A DNA stretch of 64,000 nucleotides, from the NCBI RefSeq assembly GCF_963678635.1, contig NC_087067.1, positions 28,467,547-28,531,546 of the forward strand, in the 5' to 3' direction. A program made the position numbers and the translations under genes. Shown here piece after piece: positions 31,688 to 43,246 of this stretch. The stretch comes from Symsagittifera roscoffensis (lineage: Eukaryota > Xenacoelomorpha > Acoela > Convolutidae). The notes under the pieces were generated by a model. The model had not been told where the DNA came from. It worked only from the letters and a program-made list of their open reading frames with translations, and made no database searches. Position 1 is the stretch's first letter. Each line of letters begins with the position of its first letter.

Positions 31688-32221
31688 ACAAGACTGCTCG
31701 TATCAGGGCGAAGCCCTGAATGTTCCGACTGCCTTTTAAGGTTTATGGAGCAGTAATAACATTAAAAAATTAAATGTAATAAAACAAAATGAAACTTTTT
31801 TTTCTAAAATTTGATTTTTTTTAAAAATGAAATCATCCCCCCACACGCCATATAAAGTACAAAAGAATAGATTTCGCTCATTGTAACAAATCAATTATGA
31901 TGAATATCTTTCTTTCAACCAATTTGGAACGATTTATAAGACGGATTAAATCTCCGCTTACGCGTTAATAGCGCAAATTATATCGCGCGCTAATTGTCCC
32001 AAATTGGTCAAACTGGCAATATTTAAACCCTCATAACTTTACGAAAAATTATCACAGGTGAAATATATTTTCAAATTTAAGCTCAGGGCAACAATACCTT
32101 TCGAATGATAAAAAAAAATCCGTCAAAAATGGCTAGTTAAAAAGTCGAAATTTGTATGAAGAAAAAAAAAACCCACCCCGAGCACAAATATTCCGTTACT
32201 TTCGTATCGAAAGTCGGAACA
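31688..32221. repeat. Dispersed repeat with TGTTCCGACT inverted ends, copy 1
   Basis: Homologous to 36306-36804 and to the fragment 43000-43246. TGTTCCGACT at 31721-31730 and AGTCGGAACA at 32212-32221 form a perfect 10-bp inverted pair. Homology with copy 2 stops exactly after AGTCGGAACA on the right, but on the left starts about 33 bp before TGTTCCGACT. No coding capacity, so probably a non-autonomous DNA element. Confidence 0.75.
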
Positions 32222-32861
32222 ATAACTCTTCAACTCTTCCAAACAACTAATTTCTGCGTAAGTGTAATTTTACACAAATTATCGCCCTGCAAAATTACTC
32301 GAAAAACCAGCAAAAAAACCCATCAATAACTTCAATAACTTCAACACAATAACTTCTGTAATTTCTGTATTTTTTATTTGTTACTCATGTAGCCCACTAT
32401 AGTCCAGCACCATGCATGCGTGAGTGTTACCTATCTCATCATCCCGCCTTGAACGCGAACACGTAGGGGAAAAAAGGTCAATTTACTAATGGAGCGTCAA
32501 AGTATGAACTTTCAGTGAAAAATTCATTACTGGTTTATGAAAAAGTTTATGAAAACTTAATGTAACCAATGTAGTCCAGCACAACACACAAAAAGGAACT
32601 GTACGAGAGTGTTACCTTCCTCACCCCACCTTCCCACGTTTTAAACCAGAACAACCCAGAACAATATTTAGTTTTATTTATGGAGCATCATATTTCCACG
32701 GAATTTCATAAGACTTTTGATAACTCGTAGGTCCTCATCGGCAGCAGAATCTCGTGGTGGTTTTTTTCGTCCGCCTTAGTATGCCGTGTCAGCTGACCTC
32801 TTAGGCAAATTGCTGCATGCTGCAGATCTTCCAAAGTACCAGCCCTCAATTCATTCTTTTC
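32222..32861. other. Spacer without recognised gene
   Basis: Mixed AT-rich sequence. GTAGTCCAGCAC-type words occur twice (about 32400 and 32570) with similar flanks (GAGTGTTACCT), a weak internal repeat. Confidence 0.5.
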
Positions 32862-34115
32862 TGTGACGGGAGAAACCGCAGCCGATGTGGTTGTACCTCA
32901 GTATAGCAGGATTTTATTTAGAGCGAGAGAGTCATTACCTGTTGCGCATTAAAAACAACCGCAAGAAAAAATCATCTAGCAATGTTTTCTGATGCAGCCC
33001 CTCAAAGTATTTGAAACTGATTTTACTACGTGAAGAGACAAGCTTTTGGACGGTGGGTTTGAATTATTTATCTATAGTATACCGCCAAAAATCATAATCA
33101 GCTTGAAACTACTGCCCAAGTTTCAAAAAATAACATAACCTTTCAGCTTTAATATGGAACAAACGTTCCTCAAAACTTTTAAAAAAAATTCTGCGTAAGA
33201 CGGCGAGTTTTTGGACAGTGCGTTTCTTAGTAACAAATTGCTTTTTTGTGACTGGAGAAACCGCAGCCGATGTGGTTGTACCTCAGTATAGCAGGATTTT
33301 ATTTAGAGCGAGAGAGTCATTACCTGTTGCGCATTAAAAACAACCGCAAGAAAAATCATCCAGCAATGTTTTCTGATGCAGCCCCTCAAAGTATTTGAAA
33401 CTGATTTTACTACGTGAAGAGACAAGCTTTTGGACGGTGGATTTGAATTATTTATCTATAGTATACCGCCAAAAATCGTAGTCAGCTTGAATCTACTGCC
33501 CAAGTTTTAAAAAATAACAGCCTCTCAGCTTTAATATGGAACAAACGTTCCTCAAAACTTTTTAAAAAATTCCGCGTAAGACGGCGAGTTTTTGGACAGT
33601 GCGTTTCTTAGTAACAAATTGCTTTTTTTGTGACTGGAGAAACCGCAGCCGATGTGGTTGTACCTCAGTATAGCAGGATTTTTATTTAGTGCGAGAGAGT
33701 CATTACCTGTTGCGCATTAAAAACAACCGCAAGAAAAAATCTAGCAATGTTTTCTGATGCAGCCCCTCAAAGTATTTGAAACTGGTTTTACTACGTAAAG
33801 AGACAAGCTTTTGGACGACGGGTTTGAATTATTTATCTATAGTATACCGCCAAAAATCGTAGTCAGCTTGAATCTACTGCCCAAGTTTCAAAAAATAACA
33901 TAGCCTCTCAGCTTTAATATGGAACAAACGTTCCTCAAAACTCAAGAAAAAAAATTCTGCGTAGGACGGTGAGTTTTTGGACAATGCGTTTCTTTGTAAC
34001 AAATTGCTTTTTTTGTGACTGGAGAAACCACAGTTGATGTGGTTGCAACTCAGTATAACAGGTTTTTATTTAGTGCGAGAGAGACCTTATATATTGCGCA
34101 TTACGAACAACCACA
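32862..34115. repeat. 384-bp tandem array (3 full units and a partial fourth)
   Basis: Units start TGTGAC(T/G)GGAGAAACC at 32862, 33247, 33629 and 34014 (spacings 385, 382, 385). Units share more than 90% of bases by eye. The fourth unit is broken off after about 100 bp. Part of the unit reads as an open protein-like stretch (TGETAADVVVPQYSR...), and the last unit opens a 97-codon frame to 34308. Its meaning is unclear, and other units have stops. Confidence 0.92.
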
Positions 34116-34970
34116 ATGTTTGAACTCTACAAGCAAACAGCTAACTGCTTTCGCAAACAGAGTTGTCAAAATCTATGATTCTACAAAATCGATCGTTGGC
34201 TTAATGTTTCCAGGGGTAAGATCTTGGCGATACTGGCTAAGGAGGAATTTTGGCTGGTTTTTTATTACAATTTTTGGATTAACAGTCGTCGAAATTGAGT
34301 TCAAGTGATTGATTGTCAAAACTAAGTCAAAAAGTCTTTTAAACTGTTAGACTAAAAGGCCCTTTGCACTTCCAGAATGATGAATTATAGTCTACGTCAA
34401 ATTTCGTTCAGTTTTGTCACTGAAATTTGAAAGTTGTTTCAATAATTAGTGACGTTTATCCTTTACGCGAAATCAGTATATAGGCATCTCTGGACTTCAA
34501 CAACTGAAAAAAAGATCTATCCGAAATGGGAACTGCTAAGAGGTGTCTGTTGATCGTTTCAGAGAAAAATATTTCCCTCAAGAAGACAAACTGTGGAAAA
34601 GCAACAAGCTTGTAAAACATTTTAAAATATTCGCAAATTAATTGTCCTTGATAGACTCGTTTGGGCTTTATGGTTACGCCAGCTGAATAAGTTGACTCCT
34701 TGGCAATTATTCTAACACCAATAAATAATCCTATTTCTTATGGACGCTACAAATTAATGATTTCTGTATTCGAGGTTTACATGCAGAGCAAAAACTTCAG
34801 TTTCTTGGTTATCTTTGAGCAATCATTCATTATAGATTACGTCGTTCTGCAAATCATCGTTAACCAGTGTAGCAGGGCTAACATTTTATCAATTTTTTGT
34901 TGCTTTATTTCGAATATAACTTCGATTGTCGCAAAAGCTATGCTAGGGCACAGAAAAATGTAAACGCAAA
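34116..34970. other. Spacer without supported gene
   Basis: Two frames (to 34308 and 34700-34963) look random in composition. Nothing recognised. Confidence 0.5.
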
Positions 34971-35192
34971 ATGGACCCGTTGTTAAAAAAGTACGTGCTA
35001 TCTTCAAAAAAGACAAAAAAAATAAATTGTTCCTGTGGTTTTGACTTTGTTCTCAAATCCGGTGACTTTTTCTGGATAGTTGGCGTTGAATTCTTAGAGT
35101 CAATTTACTCTCGCTTGAATAAAAATGCTAAATTGAGGCGAGGAGCGTATAGCGCGCTCCGCAGAAGTAAAGACCCCGTAGAGGAGGACTAA
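34971..35192 (+). CDS. Weak candidate small basic protein or terminal exon
   Basis: A 73-codon frame with ATG in context CAAAATGG. The N-terminal part has CSCGFDF. The C-terminal part is basic (RLNKNAKLRRGAY, LRRSKD). The local GC content (35120-35250) is clearly higher than the flanks, and AATAAA follows near 35255. No family recognised. It might be a last exon or a fragment of a mobile element. Confidence 0.2.
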   Translation: MDPLLKKYVLSSKKTKKINCSCGFDFVLKSGDFFWIVGVEFLESIYSRLNKNAKLRRGAYSALRRSKDPVEED

Positions 35193-36290
35193 CAAGGCCA
35201 GCCGTTGCAGTTCCAATCTTTCCCGCTCGTTTCGTACCGAGGATGTTCTCGCTGGAAATAAAAGCCAATAGAAAATGGGCCAATGGTATCAAAACTCAAT
35301 AAAAAACTTTATGGAATCTTGCTCATTTTCTGACTTGTGGTCACTTTGTCTAATGTCCTTTACTTGTTATTAGAAAAGGTTTTGAGTGATTATTTTCGCC
35401 TTTACAAAAGAGTTTTTGTGCCAATGCAAAAGTGCTAAAATGATGTACTTCTTGATTCGAATAAATACAGATCATTTTGAAATAAAATTTTTGGTAACTC
35501 TTGTCATCCTTAACCCAGCAACGCGATCCACCCAATCTAACATGCAACCGAAACTAGCTGATGAAAATTATAGAGAAAAGACCCGGAAAATTTTATAAAT
35601 CCCTGCCCAAACACATTGGATGGTTGTCGCGATAATTGAAGCAGGAAAAATTACCTAATTGCCAATTGCAGAATGTTTTGATTACTCGCGGCGTTGAATA
35701 ATAGCGACTGCTTGCTCTATTTTGTGCCTATAAGCTTACATTAGACTCCATTGCTATAGCTTCCGAGTGATTTTAGAACCACTATGACTTTCCGGCATGT
35801 TAAGTTGAAATTCCTCAACAATTGGCCCAAACTGATGGAGGTAACGTGTTTTTTTTTATAAAAAAAAACCAGTTATGTACTGAGAATAAATCTCGGCTCT
35901 TTCACTTTCGACCAATTCAATTCTAGTTATGAAAAATTATTTTATTGCCGTCGGCAGAACGCAAAGAAAGCTGCATGACGAAGAAATCAAATATTTGAAC
36001 CAAATCGTTCTTCGTACGTTACATCGGATTATCACACATTAAGCCATAGTAACACATAAAACAAATATTAAAATGAGAACGTTCAGTAGTGGAAAGGGGA
36101 ATCAAAAGAGCATTTTGTGTTGCTTGATTCAATGATACTAGTTATCTGCGAATTTTAAAAAGACAATGCGACACGAGCGACAGGGACGAGGCCCATGAAT
36201 AAATTGAACAACTTTGAAACATAGAAATATGGAACAACAAATTCAAAAATTGCAGCTACGTAAAATGATGGATTAAAATGAGTATGGATA
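35193..36290. other. Spacer without recognised gene
   Basis: No supported frame or repeat was seen apart from A/T tracts. Confidence 0.5.
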
Positions 36291-36305
36291 AGAATTAAAC
36301 AAGAC

Positions 36306-36804
36306 AAGACTGCTCGTATCAGCGCAAGGCCCTGAGTGTTCCGACTGCCTCTTAAGGCTTATGGAGCAGTAATAACATGGAAAAATTAAATGAAATAAAA
36401 CAAAATGAAAAAAAAAGTTTTCAAAATTTGAAATTTTTTTAATGAAAATCATCCCCCCACACGCCATATAAAGTACAAAAAGATAGATTTAACTCCTTGT
36501 AACAAATCAATTATGGCAAATAAGCTTCTTTCAACCAATTTGGAACGATTTTAAGACGGATTAAATCTCGCGCGTTAATTGTCCCAAACTGGCCAAAATG
36601 GCAATCTTTAAACCCCCGTAACTTTACGAAAAAAGACTACAGGTGAAATATCTTTTTAAATTTGAGCTCAAGACAACAATACCTTTTGAATGATATAAAA
36701 AAATTCCGTCAAAAATGGCTAGTTAAAAAGTCGAAATTTGTCTGAAGAAAAAAACCCACCCCGAGAACAAATATTCCGTCACTTTCGTATTGAAAGTCGG
36801 AACA
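36306..36804. repeat. Dispersed repeat with TGTTCCGACT inverted ends, copy 2
   Basis: Same family as 31688-32221. Inverted pair at 36337-36346 and 36795-36804. It lacks about 30 bp near 36573 that are present in copy 1. It forms the left edge of the segmental duplication. Confidence 0.8.
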
Positions 36805-38334
36805 AAAATAAGGACAAAAGGATTGGAATAAGTTTCCAACCCAATTTTAGTATAAAAAATTCAGCAAAAACTAAAGCAGGATAAAACAGCAAACACTTCA
36901 TTGAGCTAAAAAAAAGCAGTATTATTGGCTAGTGTTTTGACATTTTTCAATTTTCGTGTTTTAAAAAGCTGCTTGAATTTTATAATTCTTAATGTTTGAC
37001 AGTTTTATGGAAAAAGTTAAATAAACTAGAAAAACTGGGTCAATAGGTGTTATTTTTATTTCACCCATAAGTTTAAAATTTAAATTTCACGAAAAACAAA
37101 TTAACGGCTCGCATCTTCATTTGCTTTTTCATTGTCGTAACTTGCCTTTCTTTTGGTTATTGATTGATATATTATAAAAGAGCAAAAAATTGAAAAGAAC
37201 CCACTCTCAGTAGAAAGAGAAATTAATGGTTTATATTACAACTAGAATTATAGTTTAATCAAAATTAAAATTTGGCGCTTATAATTATTTATAAATGATT
37301 TTTAGTCCATTATAATGATAAAATTTTCGTAAAATTATAATAAATTATAATGAATTATAATTGGTCATAGTTTTTCCGAATATATTTTTTAATCTCTTAT
37401 AATTTTTTATAATATCGTATAATCCATTAGAGTCTATTATAATAGATTATAATATTTTTTTCTGTAAAAAATCTCTAAAAAAGAGATGTCTTGTCACTCT
37501 TTGGATCATCTGAACACAAAGTTATACTACAAAACAAAAGTTCCATAGAGATCCCTTTATATTAGTAATCCGGCGGTAGGTGAAATATAACTCTTCTATA
37601 TAAATTATGAAACTAAATTAGTGTGCTGATATGTTTTTGGTCAAAAAAACTTAAAATGTTCATCATGTACCCATTTTTTACTTGAACGAACGTCTAGAAA
37701 AAGCATAACGTAATGCAAGCAATTCATGTGCAAGGTCGAAGACAAAATGAGCAAAAAAGTGCTTATAAACAATTATAATCAATTATAATGATTTTTTCTG
37801 CAAAACAAAATGAATTAAAAACTCGGATAAAAATAATCGGTTATAATCGATTATAATGTAATATAATTGATTTTTTTTGAATTCAAAATTAGGGATTAAA
37901 ATCAATTTTTATTGGTTAAAATCAACTTTTCCGCATTTTTTGTAAGACTGGTACTTGAATCATATTATAATCGATTTTTAACGCAATAAACTGGATGCGG
38001 GAAAACAAATGTCTATCTGCGATTCCCAACCTCGACTGTGAACAAACTGTTAGACTTCTTACTAAAAATAAAGAATTATCCAAAGAACAAAGATAATCGG
38101 AGGCCGAGTTAGTATCAGGTAACCACCGTTTGCGCCCTTTGCGCCATTTGCGCTAACATTTTGTTTCTTTCTTTTTTGGAACCAGAAGCTACACACTCTA
38201 ATTATGAGTATTCACTGCACCTCATTCAGTGACATTTAAAAGAATCTTCCAAGCGGAGGCTTGGAACACTGTTTTGAGTCAGCCTGATTTGAAACTCTCC
38301 CCCTACTTTCGTTAAAGCAGCCAAACTGCCGCAA
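36805..38334. other. AT-rich spacer with TTATAAT-type repeats (unit 1)
   Basis: No gene. From about 37250 to 37460 and 37765 to 37985 the self-complementary words TTATAAT and ATTATAA recur at short distances. The same spacer flanks B2 (43247-44673) with indels. It could be part of an AT-rich non-autonomous element or a preferred insertion site. Confidence 0.6.
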
Positions 38335-40102
38335 TGTAACATTCGCTCAAATACTACACAGTGACGGAGCGTAGAAAAAGCACCTATTGACGACTGGCCG
38401 GCGTCAGTTACCTAAATTCTACTCGTTTTTCACCGTCTCGACCTGGCCAATTGATTTTCTAGTCTGTTTCCGGCTGAGTAAAAAGTTACTATTTTCAGGC
38501 CGTCAGTCAATCGACTTTTAATCAGCTTCCGTTTACATGCGAAGATAATCACATAGCTGGGTCTCGAATCCCCAGACTACATGAATATCATTAAAAACGC
38601 GGCTGAAATATCCTATTTTACTATCTTTTTTGTGATAGTTCTATATTAAAGTCATTGGAGATGAATTGACCTTTCCTCTTCCTAGCTAGTCATATTCTAA
38701 AATAAAAAATCATACCGGGGTTAATTCAAGTTTTTAGGACATCAGAGTAGCTAAGAAGAGGAAAGGTCAATTCATCTCCAATGACTTTAATATAGAACTA
38801 TCACAAAAAAGATAGTAAAATAGGATATTTCAGCCGCGTTTTTAATGATATTCATGTAGTCTGGGGATTCGAGACCCAGCTATGTGATTATCTTCGCATG
38901 TAAACGGAAGCTGATTAAAAGTTCAGCCGTGTTTTTAATGATATTCATGTAGTTTGATATAGTCTTTCACCATATGCCAGTCTCTGGGGGCCGAGCTTCC
39001 ACTTCCTCGCTCTTCCAGTAACAACGTCGAAATTACTCTAACTTCGTGTCACTCGAGGGTACTGCTCCTTCCTTCTGCCCCACTGAAGCCTCCTTTCTGG
39101 CTAATTACTTCAGTTAAGTGTCTCATCGTGCGTGATCGTCACGATAAGAGGCTTCGTTTTTTTCTGTCATTTTTCTTGACCGTCTATCTCTCGCTTATTC
39201 AGTTGTTGTTGTGTTTTCTGTCTGTTTTCCGGTTAAACACGGCCTTTTTTGGGTTTCTGAGAAAAGTAACGTCGCAATTCGAATTTTTCTAAAAAATTTC
39301 TTCTAGAATGTTCTAGCCTCCTTCACATCAATATATGACGACTAAGGCCTCTAACGTCGTTTTCCTGCTGCGACGGAAGGTTCCACTTCCTCTATGCCAA
39401 TCCTGGGGAATGGCACAAACTCCTCGGACAGTCCCCTTCAATGTCCCTATTGATCGCATAACGCCGGGTTATCGCCAAGTAGTGTTCCAGTTCTCTATAA
39501 TTAATTTTACAAATCGCATTAGAAAATGAAATTTATCTACTCCACCTCAACTCACTGCGTGTCATAAATGGCATTGTACTACATCTCACTGCCTTTCAAC
39601 ATTTTCACAAAATTTGCGCTATGAGGAAAGTCCTAGATAAAAATTTTTTCTGACTACCTACGTCATTTCGCCATAAAAATTCTTCAGCTCCTGCTGACTA
39701 AAAAATTGGTATGCGGCACGGCCACGAACCCATTAAAACTAACTTAATGTCACTCACCAAAACTAATCATTCATTTATTAGTTTGCCTCAATATTAAAAC
39801 TCGAAAACTCTGTGGCTAGGAGAGGTAATGAAGTTTTCACTCTCTTCAAGCAAGTGTACCCAAACCCTAACAGGTCGCCACAAAGTGAATCGGGTTTCGT
39901 CGGGTTTTATAAGGTTAAAATACTCACCTATGCTCTATATTTATGTAAAAATCATCAACTAAAAATTTCATTGTTATTCAACAATTGCAACAATTTAACA
40001 ATTCTCAAAGCCTGATTTAACCAAATTACAACAAAACAAAAAGTTTAACAGTTTCAATAATCAAGCATAATTGATTGGTACAAGTTTTAGCGCACAAAGA
40101 CA
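38335..40102 (-). repeat. LTR in unit 1 (LTR B1)
   Basis: On the minus strand it starts TGTCTTTGTGCG after a polypurine tract (40103-40131) and ends GAATGTTACA at 38335. It is 1,768 bp, longer than B2 because of an inverted duplication (38514-38922). It contains a TATA-like TTATAAAA at 39905-39912. Confidence 0.88.
38514..38922. repeat. 167-bp inverted duplication inside LTR B1
   Basis: Arms 38514-38680 and 38756-38922 are reverse complements with a 75-bp spacer. The other LTR copies have only the first arm. After the second arm a short direct piece (TCAGCCG...ATGTAG) of the LTR is repeated before normal LTR sequence resumes. Confidence 0.95.
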
Positions 40103-40242
40103 ATTGAGTTTCTCTCCCTCTCTCCTCATTTCACTCTCGTGTCCCATCCTCATCTTCACTCCATTGCCTCTTTTTCTTGTTCTTCTGACTCACAATCCAC
40201 CAGGACTTTTTTCAGCATGCCAACGGAGTTGCCGGCCGTGCC

Positions 40243-43000
40243 CTAACTTTCCTGTTCTAGCATCCTCGGTTTGCAACAAGGCAGTAACTCCACATTCACG
40301 TTTTGCTCCCGAATCCTGCAAAAGCTATTATGCAGACACAGGCTCACATTCCTTTCTAGGTCAGCTTGTAAGACCTCTCTTTTTTCGGCTTCAGTAAGAC
40401 AAAGCGCTCCAGCTAATCGCTTCACCGCAGTGGTAACAGCGTTCCTATGCATTAGGAAGGCTCTCTTATAGGCTCCCGGTCCTATATCTTAAGGAAGTAA
40501 CCACTTTCCACACTTCCACACTTAAGGACGTAACCAGCCCGTGTGCACGCTCCAGGCTTTCTAACGATTAGATCGAGCTCGTCATGCTGTAAAATCCCGA
40601 AGCAGTGATCAAATTTACCTCCGTTACTCCGTGGCAGTCTGCAATTAATTCCATCTCGCTTTTGTCCGACATGCTTAGCCTCCCATACAATTGAGCTAGT
40701 TGGCGATGTTACTCGCTCAGCGTGTTCAGACATTGGCCCGTACCACACACATGTCCTTCTATTCCGCAGCTGGAAGCTAGACAGGTGCCCTATCTCAACC
40801 AATTACTCGAAGGACTTCCCTCTGCCAATATGCTCCGTTACGTTCAGGGCCAGTAGATGGTGTATCGTGGCCAAATCATTAAGACTCCAAATCATTCATC
40901 CAAATCCAATACGACATCTGCCGTCATATCCCAGATTAAACCGGCATTCGGGTGTCGACACCATGAATGCTTCATGAGCTCCCACATGGGTACTGAGCTG
41001 GTCTTCAAGGGACCGTCCCAAGAACCATATTCAAAACTCACTTGCCCCTTCAGCTCGGAAACCGAGGGTTCAACCACTCGTTCCTCCAAAATAAATCCCA
41101 GCTTGGGTTGTTCCACCATCAGCATGCCAGTTTCGTTGACTCGCTCGACCCAGAAATCAAGTATTATAACCTGTTCGTAATCAAATGTTGCCTCCCTGGC
41201 TTCCTCGTCCACAAAGGGATTGTACGCCATCCCTGGTATGCCTGACACATATTGGAATGACTTCAGCTTCCTCAGGATTGCATGATCTTTCTGTTCCCTG
41301 ACCGCCTCAATTGACTCACGGCTCACTTTCAACTCTTTCTTGGCGTATCTTCTCACTTCCTCCAGCCTGCGTTAGCTCTCTATATCATTAGTCTCTTTAC
41401 TCGGTATGAGCAGCGGCATGCCCTGATATAGCTCCAGGAGAGCCCTCAGAAATTTTTGTTCAAGATCAACTCCCCCTTGCCGAATGTTTTTTACACATTC
41501 TTCTAATACAGCGGTGGAGATGCGATCCACCACAAACCTCACAAAGCAAAGGGCATCTTTGCGCTTAGCCCAGGCTATCACGAAATCGTCTCTGCTAATC
41601 AACACTTACAGGGCTTCCATCAGTTCCAGCTCATGTTCCTTCGTTTTCGAATCATTATTGGCCTCCTACTCCGATCCATTGACTCCTACTAGGCACCAGG
41701 CCAGTCGCACCTGCAATTCAGTTCTCGCACATGGTAGGACGGGTACGCTGCCACCTTCTCCGGTGCATGCACGGTCTAGTCGAAGTATCTCTAGAGAGCC
41801 GCCCTCCAAGAGATTTCTAACAACTTTTCCAGCCCGATCTCATTTGCCTTCGAGGACATCACGGTGCCATACTCCTTCCGATTCAGATTAGATTACTCCG
41901 TCAGTTCCTTCAAGTACTGCTTCATGGCGTACTTTTCGCTCCAGGCCATCAAATGCCCTCTCACTGAGTTTCTCGCCTTGAGCATCTCCACATCACCCCC
42001 GGCGGGATCCCCCATGTGGAATGTGTCGAGTACTGTGATCCGACTGTACTCAACCACGCCGAGTTGTCCCTCCAGTTTCATGCGGGCCAGTCGGATCACA
42101 GTGCCCGACTCATTCCACATGGGGGATCCCGCCGGGGGTTATGTGGAGATGCTCAAGGCGAGAAACTCAGCGAGAGGGCATTTGATGGCCTGGAGCGAAA
42201 AGCACGCCAGGAAGCAGTACTTGCAGGAACTGACGGAGTACTGCTTAATGGCGTGCTTTTCGCTCCAGGCCATCAAATGCCCTCTCGCTGAGTTTCTCGC
42301 CTTGAGCATCTCCACATAACCCCCGGCGGGATCCCCCATGTGGAATGAGTCGGGTACTGTGATCCGACTACTCAACCACGCCGAGTTGTCCCTCCAGTTT
42401 CATGCGGGCCATGTTCGTCCGCGAAAGTTTGTAGTCACCGAGCCCTCCAGATCTACACTGATTGATGACCTCCTTTTCAAGCTTTGTATCCGCCAAGGTC
42501 CGTGCATTTTTCTTCAAGCTCGTGGTCGTTGAGGTTAAACCTGCCAATAGCATAAAAGGTATTAAGTTTACGTTCCCTCCCCCAGCCCACGCCGCTCTCA
42601 CTTGGGCGAGCTACTTTTGCCAACGAGGCCACTACTGCATTCTCCTTCGACTTCACTACTTTCTGACTCACTATCTTGCTTCCTGTTCTCCCCATCAAAC
42701 TCTTCGGCCCTTTCTTGGCTCGCCTGACGGGTAATTTTCTCATAATCTGATGTTCACTGTCCTCCGAAACTGACTCGGTCAGAACGTCAGACTCTGCGGA
42801 GCTCATTAATTTTTCTAGAACCTCGCGCATCATGGGTTGGTTCAACCCCACCTTCATTACGGCCATGCATCCTGATTTTCCCTGACGTGTGCATACGCCT
42901 CTCCCAAGTCTTTTCTGACGTGTGCATAAGCCGGAACCCGCATCGCCTCTCCCGTGTCTTTCACCACTGGTCGCATCGCCTATAAAAAATTTAATAGCGC
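40243..43000 (-). pseudogene. ORF2b C-terminal part, duplicate copy (B1), broken
   Basis: Frames at 42477-42960 (start block with PMMREVLEKL), 41372-41605 (AWAKRKDALCFVRF), 40892-41356 (GIPGMAYNPF, DYEQVIILDFW, VSFEYGSWDG), 40482-40802 and 40243-40452 (RNAVTTAVKRL, CLHNSFC) follow the order of element B on the minus strand. About 900 bp are missing at 40490, removing most of the last-but-one block. An inverted insertion lies at 41891-42420. Non-functional; useful only for comparison with B2. Confidence 0.75.
41891..42420. repeat. Forward-inverted-forward triplication in B1
   Basis: The same 150-190 bp piece (around TCCAGGCCATCAAATGCCC...CCCGGCGGGATCCCCCATG) occurs forward at about 41891-42082, inverted at about 42083-42236 and forward again at about 42237-42420. 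B2 has it once (48850-49040). Confidence 0.93.
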
Positions 43001-43246
43001 GAAATATGTCGCGCGTTAATTGTCCCAAACTGGTCAAAATGGCAATCTTTAAACCCCCGTAACTTTACAAAAAAAGATTACAGGTGAAATATCTTTTCAA
43101 ATTTGAGCTCAAGACAACAAAACTTTTTGAATGATATAAAAAAAATTCCGTCAAAATGGCTAGTTAAAAAATCAAAATTTGTCTGAAGAAAAAAAACACA
43201 CCCCGAGCACAAATATTCCGTTACTTTCGTATTGAAAGTCGGAACA

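Larger units (their letters stand above)
36573..42982. repeat. Segmental duplication unit 1 (~6.4 kb)
   Basis: This aligns collinearly to 43009-49617: TIR-repeat end, AT-rich spacer, LTR, and the 3' part of element B. Unit 1 lacks about 900 bp present in unit 2 (46597-47495) and has two inverted insertions (38514-38922 and 41891-42420). The break at 42982 follows CACCACTGGTCGCA, which in unit 2 continues into element B. Confidence 0.93.
38335..42982 (-). mobile_element. Truncated duplicate of element B 3' end (B1)
   Basis: This is the LTR and the last part of ORF2, cut at 42982 where it joins a second copy of the repeat and spacer. It shares the left flank with B2, so it arose by segmental duplication and not by a second insertion. 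Confidence 0.9.

Noticed and set aside
32862-34115. CRISPR-like array
   Set aside because: Units are 384 bp and contiguous without spacers, in an animal genome. It is an ordinary tandem repeat.
34015-34308. 97-codon frame as a gene
   Set aside because: It starts in the last tandem unit without an ATG of its own, and the other units have stops. No homolog recognised.
18500-36290. Various frames of 60-100 codons as host genes
   Set aside because: They are in AT-rich DNA, lack recognisable domains and have random-like composition; only two were kept as weak candidates.
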